Assembly (NCBI GenBank): GCA_900541015.1
Contig: UQIB01000036.1
Location: 1 to 16,998, forward strand
Source: an uncultured Collinsella sp.
GTDB lineage: Bacteria > Actinomycetota > Coriobacteriia > Coriobacteriales > Coriobacteriaceae
Direction: 5' to 3'
Length of the DNA: 16,998 nt
Positions 1 to 6,488 of the stretch are shown here, piece after piece. The position numbers were made by a program, and so were the translations under genes. Under the pieces are notes generated by a model, which saw only the letters and a list, made by a program, of their open reading frames with translations, searched no databases and was not told where the DNA came from. The first letter of the stretch is position 1, and each line of letters starts with the position of its first letter.

Positions 1-1
1 G

Positions 2-178
2 GTTACGCCGTTTTACAAACGGCGTAACTGCTCGGCGCTGCGCGGGCTCCGGACACGGCAATCTGACGTTCAACTTCACGGGCGCGACCAAAAGGTCAGC
101 GCCCGCTTGTTTCACGTCACCTTACCGCACCCGGAGACCGCTCGCTCGCATATGCTCAACCTGCACTGCGTTAACTGA
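2..178 (+). other. 3' end of an upstream transcript: partial CDS or structured RNA (unrecognised)
   Basis: Frame 2 is open from the window edge to a TGA at 176-178, and a terminator stem starts at the very next base, so a plus-strand transcript probably ends here. The 58-residue translation is rich in Arg and His and resembles no family I know. The same DNA also holds two strong hairpins, a perfect 12-bp stem (2-13 with 17-28) and an 11-bp stem with one bulge (79-89 with 94-105), which fits a structured RNA at least as well. The minus strand is also open leftward from a GTG near 114. I cannot decide between a CDS tail and a non-coding RNA. Confidence 0.3.
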
Positions 179-215
179 CCCGCCAATAAGGTACAGGTTT
201 ATTTTGGCGGGTTTT
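179..215 (+). terminator. Rho-independent terminator
   Basis: The stem cccgccaa (179-186) pairs with ttggcggg (204-211) and is followed by tttta. It directly abuts the TGA at 176-178 and closes the transcript entering from the left edge. Confidence 0.7.
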
Positions 216-381
216 ATCTGGGGAAACGCCGAATGGCCCCACATTCACAACCGCCGCAGCTCCATATGAGGCAAATGAATCAGTAACGTCTATCCCAAAT
301 CTTGAGTATTTGTTCGACAGAACGGCCCCTGCCGGCTCCTGCTAGACTGGTAGATTCCCAACCGTCCATCCAGGAGCCTCA

Positions 382-1365
382 ATGTCGCGCAAGTCCACCT
401 ACAAGCAAGTACTTTCCATCGGCACCGCCGTGGTGCTGGGGTTTGCGCTGTTTACGGGATCGCTCGACGGAGCGCCCAAGCTGCTGTCGCCGCAAAGCGA
501 TGAGCAGGCGGCGGCTCTGGCCGAAAAACAAAACGAGAGTCCCAGCCGCACCGACGACGAGGCGGGCCTGGTCGCTCGGCTCGAATCGGGAACGGCGAGC
601 TCCCCGGACCCTCAAAACGGCCAGGACCCTGGCGATGGCTCCGATTCCGCCGCGACCGACACCGATGACGACGTTTCCGCGGACAGTGCCGCCACCCCCA
701 TCGACGAGGTCGAAAATCCCGACCTCAACCGCGCCCGCGGTGTTTATCTCAGCAGCATTCCCGACTACGCCGGCAACCCCTACGTTGCCCTTCGCACCGA
801 CAGCACGCACCCGCTCGGCACACCATCATTCACGCTCGATGAATACGAGCGCGCTACAGAAGAGGGCTGCTTTAAGAAATTCTCCAAGCTCGACAGCCTG
901 GGCCGCACTCGCAAGGCGCTCGCCTGTGTAGGCCCCGAGTCGCTCGGTCAAGGCGAGCGCGGCGATATCTCGCGTATCCATCCTGCCGGTTGGCACCAGC
1001 AGCGCTACGACTTTATTCCGGGCCAGAGCCTCTACAACCGCTGCCACCTTATCGCCTGGTCGCTCTGCGGCGAAAACGCCAACCGCAAAAATCTCCTCAC
1101 CGGCACGCGCTATCTCAACGAAACGGGCATGCTGCCGTTTGAGGAGCAGATTCTCGGCTACATCCGCGACACGGGCAACCATGTGCTCTACCGCGTCACG
1201 CCCATGTATAACGAAGAGGAACTTGTCTGCCGCGGTGTGCGCCTTGAGGCGCAATCGGTCGAGGACCACGGCAAGACCCTCTGCTTCCATGTATATTGCT
1301 ACAACCTGCAGCCGCACGTGCAGATCGACTACGCCACCGGCCGCAACCAGACCTCGGGAGTTTAG
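382..1365 (+). CDS. DNA/RNA non-specific endonuclease, EndA/NucA-like, membrane-anchored or secreted
   Basis: The 327-residue protein has a basic N-terminus and a hydrophobic segment at about residues 10-28 (signal peptide or anchor; no lipobox Cys). A low-complexity linker rich in Asp, Ser and Ala follows (about 35-115), then a nuclease domain of the beta-beta-alpha-metal type (about 118-320). The catalytic signature is NRCHLIAW at 219-226, with His222 in the general-base position, followed by the Asn-rich NRKNLLTGTRYLN stretch (234-246) expected to supply the Mg-binding Asn. Known relatives are the streptococcal DNA-entry nuclease and secreted nucleases that cut DNA and RNA without sequence specificity. 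AGGAG at 372-376, five bases before the ATG, sets the start. The gene stands alone, between a terminator upstream and a convergent gene downstream. Roles in nutrient scavenging, DNA uptake or defence are possible; nothing here chooses among them. Confidence 0.85.
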   Translation: MSRKSTYKQVLSIGTAVVLGFALFTGSLDGAPKLLSPQSDEQAAALAEKQNESPSRTDDEAGLVARLESGTASSPDPQNGQDPGDGSDSAATDTDDDVSADSAATPIDEVENPDLNRARGVYLSSIPDYAGNPYVALRTDSTHPLGTPSFTLDEYERATEEGCFKKFSKLDSLGRTRKALACVGPESLGQGERGDISRIHPAGWHQQRYDFIPGQSLYNRCHLIAWSLCGENANRKNLLTGTRYLNETGMLPFEEQILGYIRDTGNHVLYRVTPMYNEEELVCRGVRLEAQSVEDHGKTLCFHVYCYNLQPHVQIDYATGRNQTSGV

Positions 1366-1430
1366 GGCCGACCAAGCTGCCCGTAACCCAAAAAATGATC
1401 CGTTTTCCTCCGTCCCCAAGGAATCAAATA

Positions 1431-1461
1431 AGGCCGCCCCGGTTACCCAGGGTGGCCTTTT
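1431..1461. terminator. Terminator between convergent endonuclease and EF-G-like genes
   Basis: The stem aaggccgccc (1431-1440) pairs imperfectly with gggtggcctt (1450-1459) and runs into TTTT on the plus strand. An A/T-rich flank on the left (aaata) lets it serve the minus-strand gene too, so it is probably bidirectional. Confidence 0.65.
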
Positions 1462-1494
1462 CGTCAGCACCTACATTGCAGGCAAAATCGCACG

Positions 1495-3570
1495 CTACTT
1501 GGCGCGACCCTCCTCATAGCGCTCGACCAGCTTGGCCTGAACGTCATAAGGCACCTGCTCGTAGCCAGCGGGCTTCATGGTAAAGTCACCCGTGCCGCGC
1601 GTGATAGAGCGCAGACGCGTCGAGTAATCCGTCAGCTCTGCCAGTGGCGCCTGGGCAATGACCACGGTGTCGCCGCGCTCATCGGTCTCCATGCCCGTCA
1701 CGCGACCGCGCGAGGCCGAGATGTCGCCCATCACGGCGCCGGCGTAGCTCTCGGGGATAGTCACCGTGATTTCCTCGATGGGCTCCAGCACCACCGGGTC
1801 GGCATCGGCGCATGCCTTGCGCAGGCCGATGCGAGCCGCCGCGCGAAACGCCATCTCGTTGGAGTCGACGCTGTGATACGAGCCGTCGTACACAGCCACG
1901 CGAATGCCCGTGAGCGGGTAGCCGGCAATGATGCCGTCCTTCATGGTCTCCTGAACGCCCTTGTCCACGGCGGGAATCAGCGAGCGCGGAATGCGCCCGC
2001 CTACGACCTCATCCACAAACTCGTAGCCGTCGCTCGTACCGTCGGGCCCAATAAGCGGCTCCACGCGCAGCCAGCAGTCGCCGTACTGACCGGCACCACC
2101 GGTCTGCTTCTTGTGGCGGCCCTGGGCGCTCGCCGTGCGGCGGATGGTCTCGCGATACGGAATGCGGATCGGCACGCTCTTGGCGACGACCTTGGTGCGA
2201 TCCTCCAAACGGTTAAGCAACACCGAAACCTGCGCCTCACCAACGGCGGAGATGATAGTCTGGCCCGTCTCCTCGTCACGATCGATGCTCATGGTCGGAT
2301 CGGCCTTGCATGCCTTCTCGATAAACGTGTAGAGCTTCTCTTCGTCGCCGCGGTTCTCGGCCTCGATGGCAATGCGGTACTGCGAGTTGGGGAACTTAAA
2401 CGCCGCAGCCTCGACCTTACCGGTAATGGAGAGCGTATCGCCCGTCTCGGCAGCCAGCTTGGGCGCCACGATGATGTCGCCGGCATAGGCGTGACCGACC
2501 TCGGTCATATCGCGGCCGCACATCACATACAGGTGAGCCAGACGGTCGCCCTTGCGCGTGCGCGCGTTGACCAGCTCAAGGCCCGGCTCAAGCGTACCCG
2601 TCAGCACCTTGATAAAGCTGATGCGACCCTGCTGCGGATCAGCCAGGGTCTTAAACACAAACGCCACCGGACGGTCGTCATCACTCGAGATCTTAAGCGA
2701 ATCGCCGTCGATGAGCGGCATCTCGCCGTAGTCCGTCGGCGCCGGGAAGTACGTGGCGATGTCGTCCATCAGCGAGTTGACGCCCTGCTCCTTAATGCAA
2801 TCGCCCGCAAAGACCGGCACAAAGATGCGCTCGGCGATCGCCTTCGACAGCAGGCCTTCAAGCTCCTCCTGCGTCAGTGTCTTCTCGCCTTCCAAGTACT
2901 TCATCATCAGCTCATCGTCAGCCTCGGCCACCAGCTCGCACAGATGGTCATGGGCTTCCTCGGCCTGGGCACGACACTCCTCGGGAATCTCCGACTCTAC
3001 GGCTTCGGTGCCGTTGCAATGGCGCGCCTTCATGCGCACCAGGTCGATAATGCCGTCAAAGTCCTCGCCCTCGCCCCAGGGAAGGGTCACGGCGCCCAGG
3101 CGCGTGCCAAAGCGCTCTTGCAGCAGGTCCATCGTGGTCGCAAAGCTGGCCTCGGAGCGCGACAGGCGGTTTACGAACACCGCACGCGCCAGGCGCAGGT
3201 CCTCGGCGGCATACCAGAGCTTAACCGTCGTAGGCTGCGGGCCGGCCTCGGCGTCGACCACAAACAGAGCCGTCTCGCAGACGCTCATCGCGGCAAAGGC
3301 GTCGCCGATAAAATCGGGGTAGCACGGGGCATCGAGCACATTGATGCGCGCGCCCTTCCAGTCGATCGGCGCGATGGTCGTCGAGATGGAGAATGAACGC
3401 TTGACCTCTTCAGGGTCATAGTCGAGCGTGGGCTTGGTGCCGTCGTGGCCGCCCAGGCGGGCGGTCTTGCCGGAAAGGTGGAGCATGGCCTCGGCGAGTG
3501 AAGTCTTGCCCACCCCGCCTTGGCCTACGAGCACCACGTTCCTTACGTTACCGGTCTTGGGAGCACCCAT
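1495..3570 (-). CDS. Elongation factor G-like GTPase (EF-G2 / FusA2 type)
   Basis: This 691-residue protein has the full EF-G domain order. It has an N-terminal G domain, then domain II (the LADPQQGRISFIKVLTGTL region), a domain IV with HKKQTGGAGQYGD, and domain V. The C-terminal half is ordinary EF-G. The G domain is not: G1 is GQGGVGKTS (residues 16-24) instead of AHIDAGKTT, G3 reads DAPC (80-83) instead of DTPG, and the G4 NKxD position reads NRLS (134-137). These changes match the EF-G-like paralogue of Actinobacteria (M. tuberculosis Rv0120c type, start VRNVVLVG), not the translocase encoded beside rpsL/rpsG. The start is ATG at 3568-3570, because GGAGG (3576-3580) lies five bases upstream; an open extension to 3681 has no such site. 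The gene is monocistronic. The role of this paralogue is not settled, and guanine specificity through G4 is doubtful here. Confidence 0.9.
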   Translation of the reverse strand: MGAPKTGNVRNVVLVGQGGVGKTSLAEAMLHLSGKTARLGGHDGTKPTLDYDPEEVKRSFSISTTIAPIDWKGARINVLDAPCYPDFIGDAFAAMSVCETALFVVDAEAGPQPTTVKLWYAAEDLRLARAVFVNRLSRSEASFATTMDLLQERFGTRLGAVTLPWGEGEDFDGIIDLVRMKARHCNGTEAVESEIPEECRAQAEEAHDHLCELVAEADDELMMKYLEGEKTLTQEELEGLLSKAIAERIFVPVFAGDCIKEQGVNSLMDDIATYFPAPTDYGEMPLIDGDSLKISSDDDRPVAFVFKTLADPQQGRISFIKVLTGTLEPGLELVNARTRKGDRLAHLYVMCGRDMTEVGHAYAGDIIVAPKLAAETGDTLSITGKVEAAAFKFPNSQYRIAIEAENRGDEEKLYTFIEKACKADPTMSIDRDEETGQTIISAVGEAQVSVLLNRLEDRTKVVAKSVPIRIPYRETIRRTASAQGRHKKQTGGAGQYGDCWLRVEPLIGPDGTSDGYEFVDEVVGGRIPRSLIPAVDKGVQETMKDGIIAGYPLTGIRVAVYDGSYHSVDSNEMAFRAAARIGLRKACADADPVVLEPIEEITVTIPESYAGAVMGDISASRGRVTGMETDERGDTVVIAQAPLAELTDYSTRLRSITRGTGDFTMKPAGYEQVPYDVQAKLVERYEEGRAK

Positions 3571-3575
3571 GATGA

Positions 3576-3580
3576 CCTCC
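3576..3580 (-). promoter_or_regulatory. Ribosome binding site fixing the EF-G-like start
   Basis: On the minus strand, GGAGG precedes the ATG at 3570 by five bases. It argues against the longer open frame that begins at 3681. Confidence 0.8.
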
Positions 3581-3744
3581 TTGCAGGGCCGCGCGCAATG
3601 CGCGACGCCAACGGGGAGAGTTCGCGGTCGGTGCCATCCCGGGAGCAGCATGATCGGCAGCCGAGCCGACTCACCCTCCAAATGTCCTATGCCACCACCC
3701 TACCCTCACGGGCGGCTGTCCATGCATACCTTTCGGCGCACGTA

Positions 3745-3773
3745 TGAATACAGGCGGCGAGAGGAAGAGACAA
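3745..3773 (-). promoter_or_regulatory. Possible promoter of the EF-G-like gene; rest of the 3571-3880 gap
   Basis: On the minus strand, TTGTCT (3773-3768) is followed after 17 bases by TATTCA (3750-3745). The -35 is fair and the -10 is poor, so this is only a candidate. The remainder of the 310-base gap holds the EF-G-like ribosome binding site near 3578 and the transporter operon terminator at 3811-3847. I see no further gene in it. Confidence 0.3.
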
Positions 3774-3810
3774 GCTTGTGAGGCGATTATTGAACCCCGT
3801 CGATGCAAAC

Positions 3811-3847
3811 AAAAAGCCGCCACAGACCGTAAGACCTGCGGCGGCTT
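3811..3847 (-). terminator. Terminator of the amino-acid ABC transporter operon
   Basis: The minus-strand stem agccgccgcaggtc, loop ttac, ggtctgtggcggct is near perfect and is followed by TTTTTG. It lies about 35 bases after the ATPase stop codon at 3881. Confidence 0.85.
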
Positions 3848-3880
3848 CGCCTCAATTAATAGTTGAGTAAATGCTTGAGC

Positions 3881-4645
3881 CTACCCCTCGATACGGCTCA
3901 AGAACTCACGGGTGCGCTGCTCACGCGGGTGATCGATAACCTGCTCGGCCGGACCCTCCTCGACAATGCGGCCTCCGTCCATAAAGACCACGCGATCGGC
4001 AACATCGCGCGCAAACTGCATCGCGTGGGTCACGATCACCATCGTCATATTCTGCGCGGCAAGGTCTTTAATGACACGCAGCACCTCGGCCGTCAGCTCG
4101 GGGTCGAGCGCCGAGGTCGGCTCGTCAAAGAATAAGATTTCCGGATCGAGCGCCAGGGCGCGGGCAATACTCACGCGCTGCTGTTGACCGCCCGAAAGCT
4201 CACACGGAACCTTGTTCTCGTTGCCCACAAGCCCCATCTGAGCAATCAATTCATGCGCACGAGCTTCCGCCTGCTCGCGCGGGCGCTTGAGCACGCGGAT
4301 CGGCGCGTCGATGATGTTTTTCATCACGGTATAGTGCGGGAACAGGTTGTAATTTTGGAACACCAGGCCGAATCGCGAGCGCGCCTGCTTGGGCACATCG
4401 CCCTTCGCATAGACCGCGCCCGAACCCGCATCCGTCGCAACGGCAAGGTCACCAAACGAGAGCGAGCCTCCGTCGAGTGTCTCGAGCAGCGTGGCACACC
4501 GCAGCAGCGTGGACTTGCCGCCACCCGAAGGCCCGATAATCGCCACGACCTCGCCACGCTTTACCTCGAGCGAGATATCCTTGAGCACCTCATTGCCGCC
4601 AAACGCCTTGCGAGCGTTCGATATATTCATTACCGAATTAATCAT
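3881..4645 (-). CDS. Amino-acid ABC transporter ATP-binding protein (GlnQ/HisP family)
   Basis: The 254-residue protein is the ATPase of a polar amino-acid importer and powers the permease encoded just upstream. Walker A is GPSGGGKS (38-45), the Q-loop Gln is at 97, the ABC signature is LSGGQQQR (150-157), Walker B is ILFFDEP (170-176), and the switch His is 207 in THAMQFARDVADR. The TSALDPEL D-loop and the C-terminal FMDGGRIVEEG are typical of the PAAT family. I chose the ATG at 4643-4645. It overlaps the permease stop codon region (4638-4640) by eight bases, which implies translational coupling, and it gives the usual family length. Its own ribosome binding site is weak. Met at 4630 is the alternative; the 5' open extension to 4693 is unlikely. 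It is the last gene of a three-gene operon. Confidence 0.93.
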   Translation of the reverse strand: MINSVMNISNARKAFGGNEVLKDISLEVKRGEVVAIIGPSGGGKSTLLRCATLLETLDGGSLSFGDLAVATDAGSGAVYAKGDVPKQARSRFGLVFQNYNLFPHYTVMKNIIDAPIRVLKRPREQAEARAHELIAQMGLVGNENKVPCELSGGQQQRVSIARALALDPEILFFDEPTSALDPELTAEVLRVIKDLAAQNMTMVIVTHAMQFARDVADRVVFMDGGRIVEEGPAEQVIDHPREQRTREFLSRIEG

Positions 4646-5291
4646 GGTAGTAATCCAATTTTTTCTCGGCGGCGCCCAGCAGCATCTCGACAACGAAATT
4701 AAAGACCCAGTAAATCAGCGCCGCAATCGCAAACGGCACCATGCTCACCTGCGAGGCGACCAGCGCCTTGGCCGTCGAGAACATCTCACCCACGCCAATG
4801 GCAAACGCCAGCGACGTATCCTTGACCAGCGTGATGATCTCGTTGCCCATCGCCGGCAAAATGCGCTTGGCGACCTGCGGCATCACGATATACAGAAACG
4901 TCTGCAGACGCGAGTAGCCCAGCACCTCGGCTGCCTCGTATTGACCGCGCGGAATGGACTGAAGGCCCGAGCGATAGATCTCGGCAAAGTAACCGGCGTA
5001 GTTGATGATGAACGCCACGACGCACGCCGTCCACTTGGAATCGGGCGTGAGCGAAATGCCAAACACGTAATACGGGGCAAAGTAGATGGCAAACATCTGC
5101 AGCATGAGCGGCGTACCGCGCATGACCGAGATATAGATGCGCGCAATCCAGCGAAGCGGCGCGATTTTGCTCATGCGCATAAACGCCACGGGAATTCCCA
5201 GCGGAATCGACCCCAGCAGCGTCAGCACAAACAACTGCAAACTGACCAAGAATCCCTGGCCAAGCATCTGCATCATGACCTGAATAGACAT
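4638..5291 (-). CDS. Amino-acid ABC transporter permease (HisM/GlnP family)
   Basis: The 217-residue inner-membrane protein has about five hydrophobic spans (roughly 12-38, 57-80, 88-106, 145-170, 185-205). The EAA loop EAAEVLGYSRLQTFLYIVMP (120-139) contacts the ATPase. MRGTPLMLQ and NYAGYFAEIYRSGLQSIP are hallmark stretches of the polar amino-acid uptake family. It probably works as a homodimer, since only one permease gene is present. The start is ATG at 5289-5291, which shares one base with the TAA stop of the binding-protein gene (TAATG), a standard coupled arrangement. A TTG at 5306 in the same frame is an unlikely start. No strong Shine-Dalgarno is visible, which fits coupling. Confidence 0.93.
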   Translation of the reverse strand: MSIQVMMQMLGQGFLVSLQLFVLTLLGSIPLGIPVAFMRMSKIAPLRWIARIYISVMRGTPLMLQMFAIYFAPYYVFGISLTPDSKWTACVVAFIINYAGYFAEIYRSGLQSIPRGQYEAAEVLGYSRLQTFLYIVMPQVAKRILPAMGNEIITLVKDTSLAFAIGVGEMFSTAKALVASQVSMVPFAIAALIYWVFNFVVEMLLGAAEKKLDYYHD

Positions 5292-6151
5292 TACTTGAGC
5301 ACCCAATTATCGAAAGACAGACCATAGCTTGAATACTTGTCGCACAGGTCCTTAACCGTGCCGTCCTCGTAGAGTGCCTTGAGCGACTCGGTCACGGCAT
5401 CGGCCGACTTGGTGTCGCCCTTCTTAAAGCCGACAGCGTAGTGCTCGCTGGACAGCGGCTCATCAAGCTGCGTATAGGCATCGGGCTTGGCGGCAAGCTG
5501 ATACTGGGCAATCGAAAGGTCGCAAGCCACGGCATCGACCGCGCCGCTCTCGAGCTGCATAAAGGCCGTGTTGTAGTCGCCGATGGTGTCGAGCGTGGCG
5601 AACGTCGCGGCCAGATCCTTCTGGTCGCCCTCGAGCACATCCTGCGCAGCGGAATCGGTCTGGGTAATCACGGTCTTGCCGGCAAGATCGCCCCAGCTCT
5701 TGATGCCTGCATCCTTCTTTACCACCAGCACCTGCTCGTTGAGCATGTACGGCTCGGAGAACGTGTAGTCGTCCTCGCGGCCCTCCATGGTAAAGCCGTT
5801 CCAGATGCAGTTGATGGCACCCGAGTTGAGCAGCGTATCCTTGGCATCCCAGTCGATGGCCTCGTATTTGACCTCCCAGCCCTGCTTATCGGCAACAGCC
5901 TTGGCCAGATCGAGATCAAAGCCGGTGTACTCGCCATCGTCGCCCACAAAGCCGTACGGAGGATAGGACTTATCAAAGCCCACCACGAGCTTCTTGGACT
6001 CCGCAGCGCCCTTCACATCCTTGGCCGCGGCAGAGCCTGCAGCGGAGCCCTTGCCGGCACCACCGCCGCAGCCGACAAGACCAAGGCCAAGCACCGTGGC
6101 AAGCGAGCCGGCTAGACCAACAAACTGACGACGAGACATATCGGTATTCAT
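5291..6151 (-). CDS. Amino-acid ABC transporter substrate-binding lipoprotein (SBP family 3)
   Basis: This 286-residue binding protein captures an amino acid outside the membrane and delivers it to the permease. The N-terminus carries a twin-arginine motif (SRRQFVG, 6-12), a hydrophobic core, and a lipobox LVGC with Cys28 as the lipidated residue, so it looks like a Tat-exported lipoprotein. A Gly/Ala/Ser/Lys linker (29-53) follows. The family 3 signature GEYTGFDLDLAKAVADK is at 73-89, and the ligand-pocket region TMEGREDDYTFSEPY (121-135) contains the carboxylate-binding Arg125. The substrate cannot be named from sequence alone. The start is ATG at 6149-6151, with GGGGG (6157-6161) five bases upstream. 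It is the first gene of the operon, with its own promoter at 6207-6235. Confidence 0.93.
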   Translation of the reverse strand: MNTDMSRRQFVGLAGSLATVLGLGLVGCGGGAGKGSAAGSAAAKDVKGAAESKKLVVGFDKSYPPYGFVGDDGEYTGFDLDLAKAVADKQGWEVKYEAIDWDAKDTLLNSGAINCIWNGFTMEGREDDYTFSEPYMLNEQVLVVKKDAGIKSWGDLAGKTVITQTDSAAQDVLEGDQKDLAATFATLDTIGDYNTAFMQLESGAVDAVACDLSIAQYQLAAKPDAYTQLDEPLSSEHYAVGFKKGDTKSADAVTESLKALYEDGTVKDLCDKYSSYGLSFDNWVLK

Positions 6152-6168
6152 GGTATCCCCCTTGATAG

Positions 6169-6219
6169 CACTTTAGTTAGGTAAAGTGAGTCATGTAACG
6201 TTCAGAATCATACACTTTA
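6169..6219 (-). promoter_or_regulatory. Three CACTTTA motifs around the transporter promoter (putative operator)
   Basis: CACTTTA (6169-6175) and its complement TAAAGTG (6182-6188) form a perfect 7-6-7 dyad in the leader between promoter and ribosome binding site. A third CACTTTA (6213-6219) lies in the promoter spacer. The arrangement resembles a repressor or activator binding array. The regulator is unknown. Confidence 0.45.
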
Positions 6220-6235
6220 GCATGATAGAGCACAA
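6207..6235 (-). promoter_or_regulatory. Sigma-70/SigA-type promoter of the amino-acid transporter operon
   Basis: On the minus strand, TTGTGC (6235-6230) and TATGAT (6212-6207) are separated by exactly 17 bases. The -10 matches consensus in five of six positions. Transcription should begin near 6200, about 50 bases before the ATG at 6151. Confidence 0.65.
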
Positions 6236-6242
6236 GGCGAGT

Positions 6243-6379
6243 TTGCCCGCCGGGTGCCGGGGCAGGGGTTAAGTTTGCTGCTCTACAGTCCTGCTCACGA
6301 CGGAGAGCACATTAAGTGCTCTCCTGTTCGTGCGGAACTCGCGACAAACTTAACCCCTGCCCCGGCACCCGGCGGGCAA
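6243..6379. repeat. Long inverted repeat with perfect 35-bp arms (REPIN/MITE-like)
   Basis: Bases 6243-6277 are perfectly complementary to 6345-6379. The 67-base centre (6278-6344) holds its own hairpin, ggagagcac (6302-6310) with gtgctctcc (6316-6324), plus flanking complementarity cacga/tcgtg. The arms read GCCCGCCGGGTGCCGGGG followed by CAGGGGTTAAGTTTG, and the G/C-rich outer part can fold on itself. It lies between divergent genes and starts eight bases upstream of the transporter -35. No U-run follows, so it is not a simple terminator. The smaller repeat at 10252-10303 shares GGGG, CAG and TTAA words with it. With the neighbouring promoters it accounts for most of the gene-free stretch 6152-6488. 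Confidence 0.85.
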
Positions 6380-6443
6380 CCTTCGTTGAACTTATCACTG
6401 TCATGAAATGGCCGCTTGTATATCGTCCTTTAACTCGGCACGG

Positions 6444-6449
6444 TACAAT
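6444..6449 (+). promoter_or_regulatory. Candidate -10 element of the rRNA methyltransferase gene
   Basis: TACAAT lies 39 bases before the ATG at 6489. No convincing -35 sits 16-18 bases upstream; TTGTAT at 6416-6421 is 22 bases away. The same hexamer occurs upstream of three other genes in the window. Confidence 0.4.
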
Positions 6450-6488
6450 GCTTGCAGCTTTCAATTTATAAATTAGTGGGGTTAATTC

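Noticed and set aside
2..28. tRNA arm or attachment site at the left edge
   Set aside because: It is a plain 12-bp hairpin with a 3-base loop; no cloverleaf, T-loop or CCA-like end follows.
302..931. 209-codon plus-strand ORF overlapping the endonuclease start
   Set aside because: It is in a different frame from the recognised nuclease, has Pro/Arg/Thr-rich composition and no ribosome binding site.
1873..3396. 507-codon plus-strand ORF
   Set aside because: It lies wholly antisense to the EF-G-like gene, has Arg/His/Leu-rich shadow composition and no family resemblance, while the minus frame shows clear EF-G motifs.
3571..3681. 37-codon upstream extension of the EF-G-like protein
   Set aside because: A GGAGG site five bases before the ATG at 3570 and the family's usual N-terminus favour the shorter protein.
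6243..6379. Rho-independent terminator or CRISPR-like repeat
   Set aside because: No U-run follows either arm, and the two arms are a single inverted pair, not direct repeats with spacers.
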